From Berberis thunbergii (lineage: Eukaryota > Streptophyta > Magnoliopsida > Ranunculales > Berberidaceae): DNA of 64,000 nucleotides. The stretch covers positions 62,001 to 126,000 of the forward strand of contig QNQO01005878.1 in the NCBI GenBank assembly GCA_003290165.1, read 5' to 3'. The notes below the pieces were generated by a model. The model worked only from the letters and a program-made list of their open reading frames with translations. It searched no databases and was not told where the DNA came from. Within the stretch, counting starts at the first letter, position 1; every line of letters begins with the position of its first letter. This document shows positions 21,283-31,727 of this stretch, in pieces. The position numbers and the translations under genes are program-made.

Positions 21283-21331
21283 CGAAAAAAAAAAAAAAAA
21301 AAAAAAAAGAAAGAAAGAAAGAAAGAAGGGA

Positions 21332-21365
<34 letters not shown>
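21283..21365 (+). repeat. Homopurine/poly(A) leader just before the copia-1 ATG
   Basis: Two A tracts (about 21285-21308 and 21338-21365) separated by (GAAA)n and GAAGGGAATATATT. Ends 14 bp before the start codon at 21380. Confidence 0.9.
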
Positions 21366-21368
<3 letters not shown>

Positions 21369-21379
21369 AAAAACCGATC

Positions 21380-24300
21380 ATGGCTAGCGGTGAAATCTCT
21401 ACTGGTGAAACTCGGAAGACGATTTCACCTTATGACATCACTTCCCTTGATAATCCCGGACTTTCAATTACTCAGGTTCAATTGAAAGGGGACAATTATG
21501 ATGAATGGGCTCGTTCATTTCGAACGGCCTTAAGGGCTCGGAAGAAATTCGGGTTCATTGACGGAACTATCACACAACCTGGCGAACAGTCACGAGACCT
21601 CGAAGACTGGTGGACTATCAACTCTCTTTTAGTGTCCTGGATCCGAAATACCATCGAACCTACGCTACGCTCCACTATCTCTCATGTGGAAGTAGCGCAG
21701 GATCTCTGGAATGATATCAAGGATCGATTCTCCATTACTAACGGACCACGGATTCAACAACTGAAATCAGATCTTGCAGACTGCAAACAGAAGGGGCTGA
21801 CCATAATGGATTACTATGGGCGACTCAAGCAGCTGTGGGATGAACTAGGTAATTTTGAACAATTGCCAACATGCAAGTGCGGGAAGTGTACATGCAATCT
21901 TGCTTCTATTCTGGAGAAAAAACGGGAGGAAGAAAAAGTACACTTGTTTCTTATGGGTTTGGATGACAATTTGTACGGAACAGTGAGATCCAATATATTT
22001 GCTCAAGATCCGTTGCCAAACATGAACAAGGTATACTCAATTCTCATTCAAGAGGAGCGAGTAAAGAAAATCGCTCGCGGCAAGGAAGAACGCGGGGAAA
22101 TTATGGCCCTTGCCACACGAACTCGTCTTGACGAAAAGGATAAATCTAGTACGGTGTGTTCCCACTGTAAAAGGACGGGGCATGAATCTAACAATTGTTT
22201 TGCCTTGCACGGATATCCAGAATGGTGGGGTGACCGACCCCGAAGTGATGGGAAAAGTGTTGGTGCTGGTCGCAGTAGAGGCCAGTCAAGTCTTCGAGGC
22301 CGTGGTCGAGGAACCAAGGGTACGCATCGTGCCAACGTTGCTCAAACAGGTTCTGCTGGGGCAGGAGTGACCGAAACAGATACATCTCCACTGCCTGGGC
22401 TGAATACCGATCAGTGGCAGACACTTCTCCAAATGTTGGGCGGGTCAAAATCCGCAACGACCGATAAGATGACTGGTAAGCCTTGGATTATTGACACAGG
22501 AGCCTCGAATCACATGACTGGCACGATCGGGGATCTCCGTGACTTAAAGGCGATTGCTCAATGTCCCGTGGGATTGCCAGATGGGAGTAGTGCTATCGCC
22601 ACTAAAGAGGGGACGGTCACTCTTGAAAGCAATTTCTGTTTGAAAAATGTTCTTTATGTGCCAGGGCTAACTTGCAATTTAATTTCTGTGTCGCAGTTAA
22701 CTGATCACTATAACTGTTTTGTCCAATTCACTAATGATCTGTGTGTTATACAGGACCGCACTTCGAGGATGCTGATTGGTGCGGGTGAACGACGGGATGG
22801 ACTCTATTTCTTCCGGGGGCTGCCACAGGTTCACGCAATAAAGGCCAATAATGTGGTGTCTCTTGATCTATGGCACCAGCGACTGGGTCATCCATCTCTA
22901 CAAGTAACAAAGTTAGTCCCCGAAGTAAGTTTTAGTGAAACGAAAAATCGTTTGAATAAAAATTGTGATGTCTGTCAGAGGGCAAAGCAAAGTAGAAATA
23001 AGTTTCCTGTTAGTGAACATAAAGCTACGACCATTTTTGAACTTATTCACACTGATCTATGGGGACCTTATAGAACGACTTCTTCTTGTGGTGCTTCTTA
23101 TTTTTTGACCATTGTTGATGATTTTTCCCGTGCTGTATGGATTTACTTACTTGTTGATAAGAAAGAGGTCTCTCATACTCTTCAAATGTTTTTTTCAATG
23201 GTTAAGAGACAATTTGATAAAGAGGTCAAAATCTTGCGGAGTGATAACGGGACTGAATTCACTTGTCTGCGACAATATTTTCTTGATCACGGGATTGTTT
23301 TTCAAACATCTTGTGTGGGAACACCTCAACAAAATGGGCGGGTTGAAAGAAAACACCAACATATTTTGAATGTAGCTCGGGCGCTGCGTTTTCAGAGCTC
23401 TCTTCCTATTGAGTTTTGGGGAGAATGTGTATTGACGGCTGGATACTTAATAAATAGGACTCCCTCCTTGGTCTTGAATGGGAAAACACCCTATAGTGTT
23501 CTATATGGCAGCACACCCACTTATGATCACTTGCGCATTTTGGGGTCCTTGTGTTATGCGCATGTACAGACAGGGGATAAGTTTGCCAGTAGAAGTCGAA
23601 GGTGCGTCTTTGTTGGGTACCCGTATGGAAAAAAGGGATGGCGTTTGTATGACTTAGAGAAACGAGACTTCTTTGTTTCTCGTCATGTTGTATTCTCGGA
23701 AGGAGTTTTTCCCTTTTCAGATCATTTTAATTTAGACCACGATGGTCTGCCTAATATTGAGGCAGTTCATGAGGACTTTGATGAGACATCTACGGTTGTT
23801 TTGAGGGGGGGTGCTGAGGAGTTTGTACAACCAGATGGGGATGCTGGGCAGCCGACGTGTGCTGAGGAGTTTGTTCAGCCAAATAGGGCTGTTGGGCAGT
23901 CGGCATGTGCCGAGGATGGGGCAAATGCTGGTGCCGAGGTGATTGTACAGCCGGATGAGGCTGCTGCTGGGCAGCCGATTTCTGCGAACCAGGAGGACAA
24001 CCCGGACGCTAGTCAAGAAGATGTGTTGGGCAGGGGTCAACGCAGAAGGCAAGCCTCGGTACGACTCCGTGATTATGTTACTCATACCATTCAGAAAATG
24101 AGTCCATCCGTACCCGCTTCATCCGTACCTCGGCATTCCTCAGGTACACCCTATCCTATAGCACATTATGTGAATTGTGATAATTTTTCTATGCGACATA
24201 GACATTTTCTTGCAGCCTTGACAGCAAATCGGGAACCTGTGTGTTATTCTGAGGCCGTGAAAGACAGCCGCTGGAGGGATGCCATGCGACGAGAAATTGA

Positions 24301-25768
24301 GGCTATTGAGATTAATGAAACCTGGGTTGTAGCCGACTTGCCACAAGGAAAGAAAGCTCTAGGATGCAAGTGGGTATACAAGATCAAGTATAACTCTGAT
24401 GGGACCATTGAACGATTGAAGGCTCGGCTGGTTATTCTTGGCAATCATCAAGTTGAAGGAGTTGATTATACAGAGACTTTTGCTCCAGTAGCTAAGATGG
24501 TTACAGTACGGGTCTTTCTTGCTGTTGCGGCTGCCAAGAATTGGGAAGTCCATCAGATGGATGTTCATAATGCCTTTCTACATGGTGACCTTACGGAGGA
24601 GGTATACATGAAATTACCACCTGGTTTTCAGGTGGGGACTTCTCGAAAGGTGTGCAAGCTTAAGAAATCATTATATGGGCTGAAGCAGGCACCCCGATGC
24701 TGGTTTGCTAAACTGTCGACTGCTTTGAAGAATTATGGTTTTCGGCAATCTTATTCAGATTATTCTTTGTTTACTCTACAAAGAGGTGCAGTTCAGCTCA
24801 GTGTTCTTGTCTATGTCGACGACCTTATCATCTCTGGGCGTAATCCGGGGGATATACAGAAATTCAAGGGTTACCTCAGTGTTTGTTTCCATATGAAAGA
24901 TCTGGGTCCTTTAAAGTATTTCTTGGGGGTAGAAGTGGCACGCGGACCGGATGGGTTTGTGCTTTGTCAACGCAAATATGCGCTAGATATCATCTCTGAG
25001 GCCGGATTGCTAGGGGCAAGGCCCGCGGCGGTGCCATTAGAACAGAATCATCGACTCGCCTTGTCCAAGAGTCCGGAGCTCGCTGACCCGGAGCCTTACC
25101 GTCGCTTGGTTGGGCGACTAATTTATTTGTGTTTCACTCGACCCGAATTATCTTATAGTGTTCATGTTTTATCTCAATTTATGCAACATCCTCGAGCGGA
25201 CCAATGGGAAGCCGCTTTGCGCGTGGTTCGGTACTTAAAAGGTAATCCAGGTCAAGGTATACATTTGAGTAATAAGTGTGACATGCAGTTACATGGATGG
25301 TGTGACGCTGATTGGGCCGGATGCCCTTTGACTCGGCGGTCCCTCACTGGTTGGTTGGTGTTCCTTGGGAACTCGCCGGTATCTTGGAAGACAAAGAAGC
25401 AACATACTGTATCTCGCTCCTCCGCAGAGGCGGAATATAGGTCTATGGCTATGACTACATGTGAGTTGAAATGGCTTAAAGCTATTTTAGCTAGCCTCGG
25501 GATGCCTCACACACGTCCTATGTCTCTTCATTGTGATAGTCAGGCGGCTCTTCATATATCTCAAAATCCCGTTTTTCATGAACGGACAAAACATATTGAG
25601 GTCGATTGTCACTTTGTCCGTGATGACATTGTTGCTGGACATATCAATCCCACATTTGTCCCATCCAATGAGCAACTCGCTGACATTTTCACAAAAGCAT
25701 TGGGCAAACGTCAATATGAGTATCTACTTCGCAAGTTGGGCATACGGGATCTCCATGCACCAACTTGA
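21380..25768 (+). CDS. Gag-Pol polyprotein of Ty1/copia element (1462 aa, intact)
   Basis: Single open frame; ATG at 21380 follows the A-rich leader. Domains in order: gag with the LKGDNYDEWARSFRTALRA motif (residues ~35-55); CCHC knuckle CSHCKRTGHESNNC (~260-273); aspartic protease WIIDTGASNHMTG (DTG at 372-374); pre-integrase LWHQRLGHP (~497); integrase with HTDLWGPY (D559), SDNGTEF (D622) and GTPQQNGRVERK (E656); reverse transcriptase from NETWVVADLPQGKK (~979) through QMDVHNAFLHGDL to YVDD (1145-1148); RNase H with CDADWAG (D1309), SSAEAEYR and HCDSQAALHI. Integrase before RT defines copia order; the RT resembles the Arabidopsis RE1 type. It would copy RNA into DNA in cytoplasmic particles and integrate it in the nucleus. 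All key residues are present and there is no frameshift. Confidence 0.97.
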   Translation: MASGEISTGETRKTISPYDITSLDNPGLSITQVQLKGDNYDEWARSFRTALRARKKFGFIDGTITQPGEQSRDLEDWWTINSLLVSWIRNTIEPTLRSTISHVEVAQDLWNDIKDRFSITNGPRIQQLKSDLADCKQKGLTIMDYYGRLKQLWDELGNFEQLPTCKCGKCTCNLASILEKKREEEKVHLFLMGLDDNLYGTVRSNIFAQDPLPNMNKVYSILIQEERVKKIARGKEERGEIMALATRTRLDEKDKSSTVCSHCKRTGHESNNCFALHGYPEWWGDRPRSDGKSVGAGRSRGQSSLRGRGRGTKGTHRANVAQTGSAGAGVTETDTSPLPGLNTDQWQTLLQMLGGSKSATTDKMTGKPWIIDTGASNHMTGTIGDLRDLKAIAQCPVGLPDGSSAIATKEGTVTLESNFCLKNVLYVPGLTCNLISVSQLTDHYNCFVQFTNDLCVIQDRTSRMLIGAGERRDGLYFFRGLPQVHAIKANNVVSLDLWHQRLGHPSLQVTKLVPEVSFSETKNRLNKNCDVCQRAKQSRNKFPVSEHKATTIFELIHTDLWGPYRTTSSCGASYFLTIVDDFSRAVWIYLLVDKKEVSHTLQMFFSMVKRQFDKEVKILRSDNGTEFTCLRQYFLDHGIVFQTSCVGTPQQNGRVERKHQHILNVARALRFQSSLPIEFWGECVLTAGYLINRTPSLVLNGKTPYSVLYGSTPTYDHLRILGSLCYAHVQTGDKFASRSRRCVFVGYPYGKKGWRLYDLEKRDFFVSRHVVFSEGVFPFSDHFNLDHDGLPNIEAVHEDFDETSTVVLRGGAEEFVQPDGDAGQPTCAEEFVQPNRAVGQSACAEDGANAGAEVIVQPDEAAAGQPISANQEDNPDASQEDVLGRGQRRRQASVRLRDYVTHTIQKMSPSVPASSVPRHSSGTPYPIAHYVNCDNFSMRHRHFLAALTANREPVCYSEAVKDSRWRDAMRREIEAIEINETWVVADLPQGKKALGCKWVYKIKYNSDGTIERLKARLVILGNHQVEGVDYTETFAPVAKMVTVRVFLAVAAAKNWEVHQMDVHNAFLHGDLTEEVYMKLPPGFQVGTSRKVCKLKKSLYGLKQAPRCWFAKLSTALKNYGFRQSYSDYSLFTLQRGAVQLSVLVYVDDLIISGRNPGDIQKFKGYLSVCFHMKDLGPLKYFLGVEVARGPDGFVLCQRKYALDIISEAGLLGARPAAVPLEQNHRLALSKSPELADPEPYRRLVGRLIYLCFTRPELSYSVHVLSQFMQHPRADQWEAALRVVRYLKGNPGQGIHLSNKCDMQLHGWCDADWAGCPLTRRSLTGWLVFLGNSPVSWKTKKQHTVSRSSAEAEYRSMAMTTCELKWLKAILASLGMPHTRPMSLHCDSQAALHISQNPVFHERTKHIEVDCHFVRDDIVAGHINPTFVPSNEQLADIFTKALGKRQYEYLLRKLGIRDLHAPT

Positions 25769-25775
25769 GGGGGGG
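25767..25775 (+). other. Copia-1 polypurine tract
   Basis: GAGGGGGGG overlaps the stop codon of the gag-pol frame and ends exactly at the 3' LTR; expected primer for plus-strand DNA synthesis. Confidence 0.9.
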
Positions 25776-26018
25776 TATTGAGAATATATTACGATATTGA
25801 GAATATATTACGAATATCCTAATTGATTGGGAATATGTGTATTAGGAAGGTTGCTTATAGAGTGAATATTGTATAATAGTTTTAAGGAAATTAACAGATT
25901 ATATTGTGAATATTCTCACAATATTCTCTGAATTAGTTTGTATATAAACAAGAGATTGTGAATGAGAAAGACAACACAATACACACAAATCATTTCCTTT
26001 GTGTCTAACATTTTATCA
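25776..26018 (+). repeat. Copia-1 3' LTR (243 bp)
   Basis: Same 243-bp sequence as 20349-20591 with no difference seen by eye; followed by AGGAG. Confidence 0.95.
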
Positions 26019-26139
26019 AGGAGTTTGTTTCATTGTTTAAAAGGGGTCTGTTTATAGCAAAGCCAATAAATAATGGGTTTGTTTTAGTACGAGTTGGAAA
26101 ATAGTGGCAGTGTGTTAAGAACTTTGAAGTCTCGGCCAA

Positions 26140-26258
26140 CGGGTGCTAGCTCAGCTAGTAAGTTTTGTGGCTGATGGTATAATAAGTCTATGGACATTGC
26201 CTGGTTCATAGATTCAGTAAAAACTAAAAACGATGTTCACCTTAAAATAAATAAATAA
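26140..26258 (+). mobile_element. SINE-like insertion in WAT1 copy 1
   Basis: GGGTGCTAGCTCAGCTAGTAAG is a strong A-box match and CCTGGTTCATAGATTC a B-box match about 50 bp later; the 3' end is A-rich (AAAATAAATAAATAAAA). The paralogous copy 3 region (59365-59390) lacks it, supporting insertion. Confidence 0.65.
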
Positions 26259-26274
26259 AACCCTTAGAAGACTT

Positions 26275-26525
26275 TCATCCCTGTAAAACATTCCACACTG
26301 CAAACAAGAAAGAAACAAATGCGAGAATGCAGCCTCCAACGATCCAATTTGATTGTGATGAGAGTTGTAGAAGCTAATTAGGATGTGAATTAGAAGGCAA
26401 TGGAATGAAAATGATAGGGGTTCCCTTGTAAAGAGTGGTCACAAATGCCCCAAATATGGGCATGATGGCACCCACTACTCTTGAGCTTGAGCTCCTCATA
26501 TGTAGGTTCTTCATCCTAAAATTAT
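26275..26525 (-). pseudogene. WAT1-related transporter copy 1, middle exons
   Basis: Minus-strand product: SSSSRVVGAIMPIFGAFVTT, then LYKGTPIIFIPLPSNSHPN and a stop, then in the same frame LLQLSSQSNWIVGGCILAF.. and LLAVWNVLQG. These are the GAFxxTLYKGPP and SNWxxGGxxLAxxxxxxxxWxxLQ landmarks of WAT1-related/MtN21 proteins, in the order expected before the penultimate exon. One premature stop. Upstream exons are not found; the Harbinger-like element begins 70 bp away. Confidence 0.8.
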
Positions 26526-26773
26526 ACAAGGAACAATAGCAAATACTTAAAATGAGTTTTAACATGAACAACATTATTGGTATGAGTATGAATTAAGGGT
26601 GTGTTTGGTTGCACTCATTTCGTGGGAATAATATTTTGGGTGTTTGTTTAGGATTTTACTCCTGGGCATGGCATGCCAGCACGTGCCATAGGTGGGAATC
26701 AGACACCTCACTCATACTGGGAAAACAATTCCCATTTCCTCCCTAGCCTCTCCCCTCGTCTCCGCCTCAAATC

Positions 26774-28101
26774 TAGGGTTGGCAGTGGGGCGAATTTTCA
26801 CGGATATCCACCCCACCCAATCCGTATGGGGCGGATTTGGATATGGCTGAATGAGTTTTCGGGTGGTTTCGGGTATCCAAATAATATCCATTGACTATTT
26901 GGGGCGGATACGGATTTAGCCATATCCGCCCCACGGATAACCGTTTAACCGGTAAATTTACAAAATTTCCCTTCAACTATATAAAGGGATTAACCCTTTC
27001 ATAGTTTCACTCACACAGACATCGCTCTCTTCCCCTCCCCTCTCACAGAAATATCACCCTCACACCACCTCCCTCCTTCACAATCACAGAGATGAGAAAT
27101 ATCACCCTCACAGAGATTATCACCCTCTCACAGATCTCCCTCCCTCACACCGCCTCTCCCTCTGCCCTCCTTTCTCACAGAGATAATGAGAGAGCTCCCT
27201 CCCTCACACCAGATCAGATCTGAGATCACAGATCGGATCAAGATCACAGATCAGATCAAATCGAGATCACAGATCAAATCAGATCAGAGATCACAGAGAT
27301 CTGATCGAGATCACAGAGATCGGATCTTATGACAGAGATCTGATCGAGATCTCAGATCTTATCTCTGAGATCGAGATCTCTGACGGGGAGGGGAAGGTGG
27401 GAAGCTTCGATTTCGACTGAGAATCTGATCTTGGTCGTGACTCATGAGATAAGAGACTGACTTGTGAGAGGCGAGACCGAATCGACCCTCATTCTCTCTG
27501 TGATCTCGATTTGATCTGATCTCTGATCTTGATTCGATCTGTTATCTCAGATTTGATCTCTGTGATCTCTGTCATAAGATCTCGATATCTCTGATAAGAT
27601 CTGAGATCTCAAATCTCTGTGATCAAATCTCATTTGATCTCTATGATCGAATTTTTTAGATTGAATTTTTTTTATGTAATTTGTTGTAATTTTTTTTAGA
27701 CCAGAGATCTAAACTTTAGATCGAAATTTTTTTTTTGTAATTTGTTGTAATTTTATTAGATCTTAGATCCGATATCTAAACTATAGATCAAATTTTTTTG
27801 TTGTAATTTTTTTATATCAGAGATTAGTTGTAATCAAATTTTAGATTTTTTTTTTTAATTTGTTGTATGGTTTTTTTTTTTAATAATTTTTGTATGTATA
27901 AATGATCGTTTACCTATATTTTACTGTGTATGAATGAAAAAAAAATTTAACGGATATTTTGGGCGGGGCGGATATCCGTGCGGCCGGAGGCGGTTTTTTA
28001 ATAAACTTATAAACGGATCGCGCGCGGCGAATTTGGGGATTCGTTGTTCCCGACGGATCGGGGATGTATTTCCTCAAATCCGCCCCAATCCACGTCGTTG
28101 C
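26774..28101. mobile_element. Nested hAT-like repeat with GGATATCC/GGGGCGG ends
   Basis: Left end TAGGGTTGGCAGTGGGGCG followed by TTCACGGATATCC; right end has inverted blocks CGGATATCCG and AAATCCGCCCCAATCC. The same ends occur in opposite orientation at 50590-50676. The TAGGG-TGG start is usual for plant hAT MITEs. Exact right end and 8-bp target duplication not resolved. Confidence 0.5.
27215..27660. repeat. GATC-dense imperfect foldback
   Basis: Dozens of GATC tetramers in AGATCNNAGATC contexts. The left arm (about 27215-27375) and right arm (about 27490-27660) are largely inverted copies: for example GATCTTATGACAGAGATC on the left is mirrored by GATCTCTGTCATAAGATC on the right. Could fold into a long hairpin. 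Confidence 0.75.
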
Positions 28102-29721
28102 TATGTAATATTTTTCATTATGTTTCTTATAGATTTGTTTTAAGTTACATCGAGTCGACATTGCTTGCATGATTCAAATTTGTGGGTTCAGCTTGTGGTG
28201 ATTTGGATTATATTTTTTTGTTATGCTTTATTGTTAAAATGTGTAATTTTGAGTGTGTGTATTGTAGTGATGACTGATGAGTAATGATTAAGGGATAAAG
28301 AATATAGAAGCCTGTTCATGCAGAGGGATCAGTGGAGCTAATGACCAATAGAACTAAACAATAGTAATGTCATTAGAGATGTGAGAGTGAAGTGAAAGTG
28401 GAAACGAAATTGTATTGGGATCCAAATTAAGAAGGGAAGTGTAAAGGAATGTAGTAGTGCTTCAAGAATAGGTGTCATATGCTCCCTACTGAAATATGTC
28501 ATTTTATAGTTAGTTCTAGTAAAGCACCACAGGTGAACTATGAGTTTGCATCTACAATTGACTGCAAATGGCTTTCTCGAAACACTTTGAAGTAAAAAAA
28601 ACAGAAGGAAATGCACTGTAATGATCTGCAATCTCTACTGCCAAATAATTATTGTTTTTAGATGTTTGAGTGTTATTAGAAAATAGGTATTGATGACCTG
28701 CTGGTTGTGGTGGTTTTTCTGTGCAATATACAGTTTTATGTTTTCAATCGCGTTAGCCATGAAGGTGAGTTAAAGCTTTTTGTACCAAAATTTGCATCAC
28801 AAACAACTATAAATATCTTTCGGTGATGATGCATACCCACTGATACATGCACACAAGTCATGACCAAATACCATACATTATTATTGAACAATATCTAATA
28901 TATATATATATATATATGAAATGTCACAACAATTAGAGTTCAACATAACTAACTTTTGCCCTTTGTTTCTAAGCAAAGACAACAATTTCTACGACACCAG
29001 ATTGGACAACTTGCTCCAACTGATCTATTCTACTTCCCATATCTCGGGTAGAGCTTCTTTGATAATGTGAATGTTACCCAAAGCGAGATCTGCCCTTGGA
29101 ACTAGTTCCATGCTCCAACTTGCAACACCGATTTACATCCATGCAAACTTTTGTGTTCAATATGAAAATATAGTATGATATACACGAAGCTTAGAATGAC
29201 TGAATGGAGACCTGCAAATATATTGACTTTAGAAGTTCCAATAACAAGAGATTGCTTCGATTTAGGTTGCCAAACAAACCATTTGGTGCCTTTTCACCCT
29301 AATTATATATTCATATAAAATATTAATTCAGCTTAAAAGATACTGAAATTATAAAGCAAATCAACTAAACATGAAGGAGCATGTGCATAAATTTTGAGGT
29401 ACAATGGACATGGAATACTTGAACAATTGAGTTTGGAGTTTTCCTTGAATTTGGTAATGAGATCGCTAAGAGGGGAGTTTTCAAAGTGGTTTTCGGATTC
29501 TATAAAGTAAAATTGGTCGGGTGAATTGTGTGATCTCCATGATTATATTAAAAAAAAATTCCCATGATTAGTTTTAGGCAACCAAACACTCACAATAGGA
29601 ATTGGAATCTAAATCCCATGGACAACCAAACAACAAAGTTGGCCAAATTCATGACATGGGATGCCATTGAATGGGGTTCCAATTCCCATCTTAGAATTCC
29701 ATGCAACCAAACACACCCTAA

Positions 29722-30548
29722 GAGTTGGGGCTCCTGTATTCCTAGTGGTAGAGTGGTAACTCAACCAGTTTCATTCACTGATAGACATCACCCAAACGAA
29801 TATTTTGTGAGAACGATCTTGGGCAATAGTTTATTTGTGAGTAAGAATAGGAAAAGTTATACGAGTGTGGTAAGACCCAAGGAATCTGCTTCAGAGCTAG
29901 ATGTGACATTAAGGCTGTCTTTAGTTGGTAAGGGTTCAATTCCTTGGAAACTAACCTATTAGACATATCTAAAGCCAAATTCTCTAGTTTTTCAATGAAA
30001 CACGAGGATTGAATTATTTGGAAAGCAAGGAATATTGTTTCCTACATAAACAGGAATTGAAATAATGTCATATTTTTTCTTCCAAACTTTCTGGCAGTAC
30101 GTTAGAGTTCAATTGTTTTTATTTGGGAAAGGTGGTAATGTGATATTTATTATTCTCCTAGTGAACTTCTTAAAAGTATTGGACTGACCATGAGAGGAAA
30201 CCAGCACATGATTACAGAGTACCAGAAAATTACTGACATTCGGATAACCTAGAAATACCCTATGGATAACTGGAAAACAAAGATTTTAGATTCTGTTGAC
30301 ATAACACCGATAAACAGGGTTTCCCATGTTTACCAGATTTGACCCAGAGGAATTGAGTAGATAATGCGTATTTGGCATGTTCAGAGCCATGAAAAATGTC
30401 TACATACAAACCTAATGTGTGCAAAGGCTGTAGAACCACTATTTCTTGTTTGTGCCATCCCCAAAAATGGTTTATGTAAACTGCTTTCTTTCAGGGAAAC
30501 AAGCTATGGGTTGCAGCAATAAAAGTGCAGCCCTATTATGATACATTT
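29722..30548. other. Spacer between WAT1-like copies 1 and 2, no gene
   Basis: No family-like ORF. The 132-codon frame at 29564-29962 crosses the Harbinger boundary and is not real. 30330-30500 resembles 13800-13830 and 53480-53610, the 3' flanks of the other WAT1-like copies. Confidence 0.55.
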
Positions 30549-30719
30549 CTATGGATCGACATTTTTGTTTTGCAAGAGAGGAGCTTCGTTGGTGGCGGAT
30601 TCAAAGCTTGAAACAACATGTCTTTCATCCAATTTCTCTTCTTTCGCCTTTCCCCATGAGACACCATAGAACCCAAGATAAATGATGATTGCTCCAAGTA
30701 GACCGCAGACTGATTGAAA
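30549..30719 (-). pseudogene. WAT1-related transporter copy 2, last exon
   Basis: Minus strand after a TTTCAATCAG acceptor: VCGLLGAIIIYLGFYGVSWG, KAKEEKLDERHVVSSFESAT.., ending LLQNKNVDP with TGA. Open throughout; it is the best-preserved last exon of the three copies and has the WGKAKEEK motif typical of the cytosolic tail of MtN21-type transporters. The phase left by the penultimate exon does not match, suggesting a small indel at the junction. Confidence 0.8.
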
Positions 30720-31202
30720 TATATCGATCAATGTTATTCCATTCATGCATAAAAAAAATAATAAAAAATAAAGATGAACTAGATTTAGAAATTATTAGTA
30801 CTTACTTATGGGAACTTTGTCAATCTCAGTTATAGAGGATAAGAACAATGTTGGTGATGATACCTCTTAACATAGTAAAATTGAAGTGGAGGTGAGATGA
30901 AAATGTTGGTTCTTCAGTTAATCCTCATTACTGAAGGAAGGTTAGGTTAAAAGTCTGAGTGAGACTGTTCGTGGTGAGTGAGAATGTTAGTTAGTATCAT
31001 TTCGTTGCTACTATCTATGTCTGAAGTGAAGGTGCGATTGGCGATGACACCACATAATTTTGAAACTTAAATCCTATGTAGCCCTAGAGTTTGTGATTCC
31101 AGTGAAGAGCATAAAGGATTCACGATTACATTGGTAGTGTTTTTTTTACTAATAGTTGTTATGATACAAGTCTATATCAATGAGTTTTCAAAGATGTATC
31201 AC

Positions 31203-31345
31203 CTTCCAAGATGGAGGATATCCCCAAGAAAGATGACACTTGTGGAAACAGCAAGGACCATACTGAGTTTAAACATGGTTACGTAGATAGGTCCTTTCTT
31301 CCTGCAGGCCCCATGGAAATACAACCGGTATGTGCAGTTGATTGT
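31203..31345 (-). pseudogene. WAT1-related transporter copy 2, penultimate exon
   Basis: Minus strand: YFHGACRKKGPIYVTMFKLS, MVLAVSTSVIFLGDILHLG, then a GT donor. Matches the RKKGPVYVxMFKPLxxxxxxxxxxxFLGDxLYLGS block of WAT1-related proteins; the Pro in FKPLS has been lost (FKLS). The intron upstream was hit by copia-2 and then the Tat element. Confidence 0.8.
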
Positions 31346-31381
31346 CAAGTACTTGATAGACAAGAAAAAAGAAATCATGAC

Positions 31382-31581
31382 TGATGATATATAAAAACGG
31401 TCACACTCCTGAGCTGAACATGTCATGATAATCTCGAGGAACTACGGGACCCAAGCATCGGCCCAACACAGATCTAGCCCAAACGGATCTAAGCCCGTTC
31501 GACTTCAGTCCGCCAAGCGGACCCAGACTCTCACAACTTGCTAGGCCCACATGTCTCACAACTATCCTCAATACCTATAAG
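31382..31581 (+). repeat. Tat 5' LTR, left part
   Basis: Begins TGATGATATATAAAAACGG and aligns with the 3' LTR from 46936 (CTCGAGGAACTACG.., GCATCGGCCCAACACA..). Interrupted by the CACTA element after ..ACCTATAAG; the 3' LTR shows the uninterrupted ..CCCATAAGCCTTATT. Confidence 0.9.
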
Positions 31582-31727
31582 CACTACAAAAAACTATAAT
31601 TTAGCGGCGGTTATGTAGCGACGTTTTAGAAAAACCGCCGATAAATACTTTATTCAACGACGTTTGTTCGACCGTCGTGGTTTAATATTATTTAACGGCA
31701 GTTCTAGTAAATGGCGATAGTTGTAAC

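Larger units (their letters stand above)
20344..26023 (+). mobile_element. Copia-1: intact, young Ty1/copia retrotransposon
   Basis: Complete element 20349-26018 flanked by AGGAG target duplications (20344-20348, 26019-26023). Two 243-bp LTRs appear identical base for base by eye. PBS, one uninterrupted gag-pol frame and a polypurine tract are in the expected order. LTRs start TATTG and end ATCA, i.e. TA..CA rather than TG..CA. It inserted in an intron of WAT1-like copy 1, on the opposite strand. Identical LTRs and an open ORF suggest a recent, possibly still competent insertion. Confidence 0.95.
26597..29718. mobile_element. PIF/Harbinger-like element (3.1 kb) without transposase, TSD TAA
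   Basis: Left end GGGTGTGTTTGGTTGCA, right end TGCAACCAAACACACCC: 17 perfect inverted bases, flanked by TAA (26594-26596, 29719-29721). Both features are typical of PIF/Harbinger. No transposase or Myb-like frame is visible; about 1.3 kb of its length is a nested hAT-like repeat (26774-28101). A (TA)n run lies near 28891-28916. Confidence 0.8.

Noticed and set aside
26764..28080. CTCAAATC as 8-bp target duplication of the hAT-like repeat
   Set aside because: The second copy lies inside the conserved AAATCCGCCCC end block of the element, not outside it, so the match is probably coincidental.
29564..29962. 132-codon ORF
   Set aside because: It spans the Harbinger right terminus and its TAA target duplication, so it is a chance frame across an insertion border.
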